The notes below the pieces were generated by a model. That model was not told the DNA's origin and searched no databases. It worked only from the letters and a program-made list of their open reading frames with translations. From Capsicum annuum (lineage: Eukaryota; Streptophyta; Magnoliopsida; Solanales; Solanaceae), in the NCBI RefSeq assembly GCF_002878395.1, contig NC_061122.1, positions 80,915,088-80,979,087 on the forward strand: a stretch of 64,000 nt of DNA, given 5' to 3'. This document shows positions 58,848 through 64,000 of the stretch, one piece after another. The position numbers and the translations under genes were made by a program. Each line of letters opens with the position of its first letter. Within the stretch, counting starts at the first letter, position 1.

Positions 58848-59530
58848 CCCAATGACACCAAACCTAGATACCAACTTTATCATAACCCAAACCAAGGCTT
58901 AGCCATGATAGGCATCTCAAGTCCAACAAGGACTGGACACCACCCTATGTACCTAGCCAAAGATAGTACAATACCCCCAATAGTGGATGAATTCCTAACA
59001 TATAACAATATATCATAAGATTAGCTCAAAGAATATGAGCCATGTTAATAACTGATAACCAACCAAAAACAACCAACCAACATTACCTAAGTCCACAGTA
59101 ATCCACAAATCCTTCTAACAAAATTAAAATTGATAAAGTATCAGGACATATCCCCGACTCTGACAATGACAACAACAATGATAATGTTAATATGAGCTCT
59201 TCAACTATAGTCTATGAAAGGAAACTAATGAAATACAAAGTCTTTCAGAGAAAGGAAGCTCACCACTTCACTACCAATGATCGATGAATTAGCCGATCTT
59301 CCTAACACTGGCGAAAAAAGTATAAGTATCTCCGATGCCTATATGCATGGGGATACAACATCAAAAAATGGTTAGTGGGTTGAGCACTAGCATGTAACTT
59401 AGAGGTATGGGATAAAACCAAGAAAGGGAACATGGCTTAGTATGAAGTAAAACTTTATTCTAGACTATGTATCTCAACTGTCATAAATAGGCACCTACAG
59501 ACTATATTAGTTCAGCTCCCTCTGTTGAAA
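58848..59530 (-). mobile_element. G1 leader, primer site and 5' LTR fragment
   Basis: On the minus strand 58877-58861 reads AAGTTGGTATCTAGGTT, a tRNA-Met-type primer site. From 58878 outward the sequence matches the inner end of the G1 LTR (22642 onward): 'ctcaagtccaacaagga', 'gtccacagtaatccacaaa', 'gtctatgaaaggaaactaat'. It breaks off at 59530, replaced by an unrelated LTR-like block. It is therefore the lost 5' end of G1, moved 28.4 kb away by nested insertions. Confidence 0.8.
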
Positions 59531-60747
59531 GGAGTGGGTTTGCTAAGTCTATGAAGTTTGCTGTCAAGTCCATATTGAATTAGGATTCACTTGGATGCAC
59601 TGTGAAGTCTGCCAATATTAGGGGTCAATCTAGCCATGTGTCTAGATATACATTATATTTTGGGTCGCTATCGCCTTGGTATCTTTAGTCATTTCTTGGT
59701 ATATGCAGCTAAAATAGATTGGGGCCCTTTTGGCAGGGGGGCCGAACCCATATAGCCTGTGGTGCCTTTAGTACAGTCCACAATATCAGCTTGTTTCTCA
59801 GAGAAAAATAGATTACAAGTTACTCAAAATATGAAAGATAGATAAAAGATACCTAATCTAACCCTAAACTGAGTATTTATATGTTCATAGGTATTGGGAA
59901 TTCAAAATTCAAACTTCAGTTTGCTGCATCACGATTAACGGCCCATCAGTGTCCTGACAGTCCGTCACTTGGACCGTCACTTGGATCATCAATTTTTCTT
60001 TTTCTATATATGTTCAGACGGCTAACTTGCTGGCCCGTTAGAGTGCTGATGGTCCATTACTTAGACCGTTGCTAAGTTCCATGATGTTCTTCCTTCTGCT
60101 TGGTAATGGCCCGTCAGTGGTCTGACGGTCTGTCACTTAGACCGTCGCCTGGGTCATCCAACTCTTTAAATTTGTTTAGAGCTGGTGGGCATCATAATGG
60201 TCCATCATAAGGTTGATGGCCCATCAGTTAGACTATCAATGGACTTTGGCTTCTACTTTTCTAAGTTATTTCCTCTGCTGAGTCCTTTACCTGAAAAAAG
60301 TAAAACCCAACATCAAATACACTAATAGTTGCTTAAAGACATATAATTATCCTTTGTAAAAAAATATGTAAAATATTTCGTCAAAAACCAGAACATCAAT
60401 GCTCACCCCAAAGACCATCCCCAGATGATATGTTATTTCATAATGTAGGTTTGGAGGACTTTTCTATTGCTCCTGTGTAACGTTAGGTGGTTGGATACTT
60501 GTATTGATAAGCTATGAAGTGGTGAGCCTCCATTCTTTGGAAGACCCAATTATTTTATTAGTATCCTTGTTGTCTTAGTACTTTGGATTCTTTTTGTCGT
60601 AGTCGGGGGCATGTCCCAACTCAGTTGGTATTCTTTATTTAGAGGATTTCATGGACAGGATTCACATGTCGTTGATGTCTTATTTTTACTCTTTACATTT
60701 TTTTTTGGTTTTATATTTCTTTCATTGACTTGGTCAAACACCCTAGG
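59531..60747. mobile_element. LTR-like sequence of an unassigned gypsy element
   Basis: No coding sequence. Phrases such as 'gggccgaacccatatagcc' (about 59740) and 'gtcgggggcatgtccc' (about 60602) are typical of nightshade gypsy LTRs and occur in G3/G4. The part 59935-60245 repeats a palindromic phrase based on 'ggcccgtcagtg' and 'ccgtcacttggaccgtc' four times. Ends were not located. Confidence 0.45.
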
Positions 60748-60818
60748 TTTTGGTCCTTAGAAATTTCTAGAGTTTTAAGCTTCTGATCATCATACGACTC
60801 ACCATACTAGTCGTATGG
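60748..60818 (+). mobile_element. Start of a G3-type LTR, cut by the Athila element
   Basis: The sequence 'aaacaccctaggttttggtc' and 'ccttagaaatttc' parallels the G3 LTR start (51140-51175). It ends in 'ctagtcgtatgg' where the Athila-like LTR begins. Confidence 0.6.
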
Positions 60819-62209
60819 TGATGAGTGGTGAATTTACCACTCATTTTCTCTCAATATTTGTGCATATTATTTTGATTTGAATACATAAATAAGACATGTC
60901 TGTGATTAAATAAACTGATTTCCACTTTCTTGCAGGCACACAGATGATGAAATAGAAAGATGTAGACTTAAGCTAAATAGAGTTCAAAAGTAGAGAAAAA
61001 GTGCATAGCTGAAAACCCTGGATGAATCAGTCTTAGTTACCATGATCACAGTCGGAGTACTTCGATTGTGACCGTCAAGATTGGTCTTCAACTATGATCA
61101 CATGGATCCTATTACGATCGTAGTTGTTGCGGTCGCTGCAAAGGTGGTGCAATCGCGGCATAGCGAGATTTTGGCCCAGGGCAGTTTTGTAATTTGACGT
61201 AGCTGATTCCACTTCCTATATAAGGCACAAATATTTTTTCCATTTAGGCATGATTGAATTAGGAGAATTGAAAAATTGGAAACTTGATGAACCATATAAT
61301 TTGGAGAACATTTTTGTATTTAAAATTTCAAGTTGAGTTTGGCAAAATTTGTGTAAAAAGGGAAGTTTAACCTTATTCTCCATTGTCATGGATTCCATGA
61401 ATGAATTTTTTGGTAAATTTCTTTCTCTCTACTTCATGAATAGCTAAATTCAATAGTCATAGAATTATGTTGAACTAAGGTGCAATTGCATTTGGGTGAT
61501 GATGTGTTTGTGTAATTCTTAGTATTGATTATGGAATCCATTATTTCTGGTTTAAATAGTTGGGATTTGGGGTGAAAATTCCACATATCCAAAATGTTTT
61601 TTTTGGGTGAAAACCCCAAACTCTTAAAAGCTCTCATCATTCTTAAAAATGGGATGTGGGAGAACTATCTTTTGTCATCTTATAAATAAGGGTAGATGGA
61701 GAGTAGGGTATGTCATGGGCATCTTCCCAGAAATAGGGATGCCCAATTGAGGTTTTCTATGGCTTTTATTGATACACTCGTTAGGTAGTTGAAAGAGTTA
61801 AGGAGTGACATCCTTGAGGACTTGTTGACAAACTAGCCTCAAGGACTCTTAACCTAGCCTACCATGTTATCAACAATTAGAAATTATAGCAAACCATCAT
61901 GATTCAATGCGCAACTTGCCGTTAAGTAGACATAATCCCAAGATCCCTACAAAAGTTGAATTCTGAAATAAAAGTAGTATTGTAGTGTGTTGCGTGACTT
62001 GATATTGATAACATCCTATTCCAAACCACCCCCAATTTACATTATGTGATTTATGTTGTGTACACTTTGAGTATCTCCTTTAGTAATCTTGACACCCATA
62101 GGACTCGAAATCTAAATCTCTCTCCTCGTGGATTTGACCTCAACAAAAGTTAAGCTATTGAAAATGACAGTCCTCGACCACTTTATATGGTATATGTGAG
62201 TGTTATCAA
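60819..62209 (+). mobile_element. 5' LTR of an Athila-like element
   Basis: It starts TGATGAGTGGTGAATTTACC and ends GTGTTATCA, the same termini as the non-autonomous element at 36682-43077. The U3 part (61030-61165) has 'ttacgatcgtag' and 'gcaatcgcgg' words, followed by a CTATATAAGG TATA box at 61215. A primer site of tRNA-Asp type, TGGCTCCATCACCGGGGA (62213-62230, four differences), follows. Confidence 0.8.
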
Positions 62210-62339
62210 AATGGCTCCATCACCGGGGAGTGAAATTTAATTTTCACTTGTGCGGTGTTGAGTGTTACTTTGGGTATAACCTATGGATTTACTTTCCTTG
62301 TTGTTTTTAATTTCTTATTAGGTAATCACTATTTCTTCC

Positions 62340-63439
62340 TATTAATCATGATTCAAGGAGTCTTGGATTATTTTTGAACTGAAGATCATGAAAGTGCTAT
62401 CTGTATTCCTCATCGATAAAAATAGGGTATCTTATGTCACAAGCGTAATGCTAGAATTGCTTTATTTGAATAGAATTTTTGGGGTTCAAGACCATAAGGA
62501 CCTGAATTTTCATTTTAAGAATTTTGTATAAGTTTGTTCCCCCTTTGATATTGCACACATACCCCAAGAGTCTATTCGATTGGGAATTATCCCATTTTCT
62601 CTAATGGGAAAGGGGTGCTATGGGAAAGGTCTTTGCCCGCCAGTTCCATCACCTCATGGGTAAATCTTATGGAGTCTTTCTTAAGTCAGTACTTCCTACC
62701 TTCAAAGATACTATAATTGCGGGATGACATTATTAAATTCTGCTAATTCCATGAAGAGCCGTGGTATGAAGCTTGGGGAAGGTTCAAGGAAAAGCTCTTG
62801 AAATGCCCGAACTATGAGATATCGGGGAAGATTCTTATCCAAATCTTGTGTAAGGCATACTTAAAAAAGTCATAGAAGATAATGCATCGGATGGATCGCT
62901 CATTTCAAATCTTAGGGTTGGAATATGACGGATGTCGAGGTAGCCTTAGGGGCTCCCCCCTCATCCTTTGTGTGACAAGATGGAAAAAATCAAGAGAAGT
63001 AAAGAGATGCAAACACGTTTAAGGTAATGTCACACCTTGAGCTTCTTACTAAACATATGTTGGGAGTCCCAATTAAAAGCGTAAATGATATAAATGCAAG
63101 AGAGGCAAAGCCATGTGAAAGTGCAGAGGAAGAGATGCTTGCTGACAAATTCTATGTGTTGCCTAAGTATTCGGAGGGTTTCCACCTTGCTTATCAAGGG
63201 CAAGGCAGGAATCAAGGTCATAACCATGAAAGTCAAAACATGACACAATGTGAAAAGAAAGGGTACATCAATGAAGAAATTTTGGCTTGGATCTGGATTG
63301 GTGTTGATGGAATCGACAAAATGGTGAGAAAAATGAGAAGTAATTTCTCCATGCTCCAACAAACTGTTGAATCCCACTCAACCTCCATCCAAAAACTACT
63401 GGAAAAATTGAATCAAATATCGGTGTATCTCATTTAGGA
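62340..63439 (+). pseudogene. Athila-like gag (frameshifted)
   Basis: Plus-strand frames give 'IRLGIIPFSLMGKG' (about 62575-62615), then 'EEPWYEAWGRFKEKLLKCPNYEI' in pieces (about 62755-62820, the core gag domain), and an open C-terminal stretch from 63027 with 'LELLTKHMLGVPIKSVN' and a coiled 'MRKMRSNFSMLQQTVESHS'-like end. This matches Athila-type gag, which forms the particle. Several frameshifts and stops break the first 500 bp, while the last 136 codons are open and end at TAG 63435. Confidence 0.75.
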
Positions 63440-64000
63440 AAAATGTCATTTCATGGTCAAGGAGGGTATTATATTAGGCCACAAGATATCTAGGAAACGC
63501 ATACAACTTGATCATGATAAGGTACAGGTGATTACCAAGTTACAATCCCCTATTTCCATAAAGGGTGTTTGGAGTTTTCTTGGACATATTGGGTTTTATC
63601 GATGTTTTATCAAGGATTAATCCAAAATAGGTCATACTATGTGCAAAATCCTTGAGAAGGAGACAAAATTCAACTTTGATGAGGCATGCTTAAAATCCTT
63701 TGATCATCTTAAGGCATTGCTTATTTTGGCCTCTATCACTGTGGCCCTGGATTAGTCATCCCCTTTTGAAGTAATGTATGATACAAATGGGATTTCATTG
63801 GGTGCGGTGTTAGGTCAATGAAAGGAGAAACTCTTTCATCCTATCTATTATGCAAGCAAGACCTTGAATGATGCTCAACACACCTACACATTACCGAACA
63901 AGAGTTGTTGACGATTGTATACGATTTTAAAATATTTTGCACCTAGTATTAGTAGCTATTAACATATTCACGCCATTTAAACTTACTAAAACAGTAACCG
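63440..64000 (+). pseudogene. Athila-like RT C-terminus and RNase H, continuing past the window
   Basis: Immediately after gag the frame reads 'EKCHFMVKEGIILGHKIS' (end of RT), 'SFLGHIGFYRCFIKD' (connection), 'FEVMYDTNGISLGAVLGQ' (RNase H first strand, first catalytic Asp) and 'HPIYYASKTLNDAQHTYT'. The protease and the fingers and palm of RT are missing between gag and here, so a deletion of more than 1 kb joins the two. Three in-frame stops (63620, 63754, 63820 area) show decay. The window ends inside the element. Confidence 0.8.

Overview
This is a gene-poor, retrotransposon-dominated piece of plant nuclear DNA. The tRNA-derived SINEs point to the nightshade family (Solanaceae): TS-type copies with (TTG)n tails, SolS-type copies and an Au-type copy. 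Many degenerate Ty3-gypsy and Athila elements fit a large nightshade genome such as pepper, but the species cannot be fixed from this window alone.

Only one credible host gene is present: a three-exon, plus-strand gene at 9281-20383 (exons 9281-9416, 12389-12785, 20107-20383). Its spliced product is 269 residues, a plastid-type GNAT N-acetyltransferase with an R-x-x-G-x-A acetyl-CoA loop. All splice phases agree. Its introns (2,972 and 7,321 bp) are largely transposon. Intron 1 holds a MITE split by an Au-like SINE, and a hAT-like element with a CCA-rich core. Intron 2 holds a TS SINE with a perfect 18-bp target duplication, a LINE split by a chimeric solo LTR and by a MITE, a hAT-like element, two SolS-like SINEs and a decayed tRNA-Val(AAC) copy.

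Upstream (1-9000): a minus-strand Tat/Athila-like LTR with part of its interior (510-2640), a minus-strand LINE (about 2640-4640), and a gypsy-type LTR (about 4641-7321) that carries a 1.67-kb Mutator-like element with about 120-bp terminal inverted repeats and a perfect 9-bp target duplication (4900-6569). The rest, up to the gene, is unassigned AT-rich DNA.

Downstream (20.4-64 kb) is a nest of dead LTR retrotransposons. A second MULE copy (about 21603-22641) is cut by element G1 (minus). G1 is split by element G4 (plus, 30431-58847, flanked by CCTAA/CCCAA). Inside G4 lie G2 (minus, about 33541-49850) and G3 (plus, 49851-55417). G2 is itself split by a complete but coding-poor Athila/Tat-type element with two LTRs (36682-43077), and the G3 LTR by a solo LTR (52723-54555). 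The window ends in an Athila-like element (60819 to past 64000) with a gag-to-RT deletion.

No bacterial-type system, CRISPR array or intact transposon protein was found. The most interesting non-genic signals are clusters of short palindromic words in the U3 part of at least six unrelated LTR families, a repeated GGGGTAC...TCCCC motif and a shared internal module in several LTR families, and the shared ends of the non-autonomous element and the Athila element.
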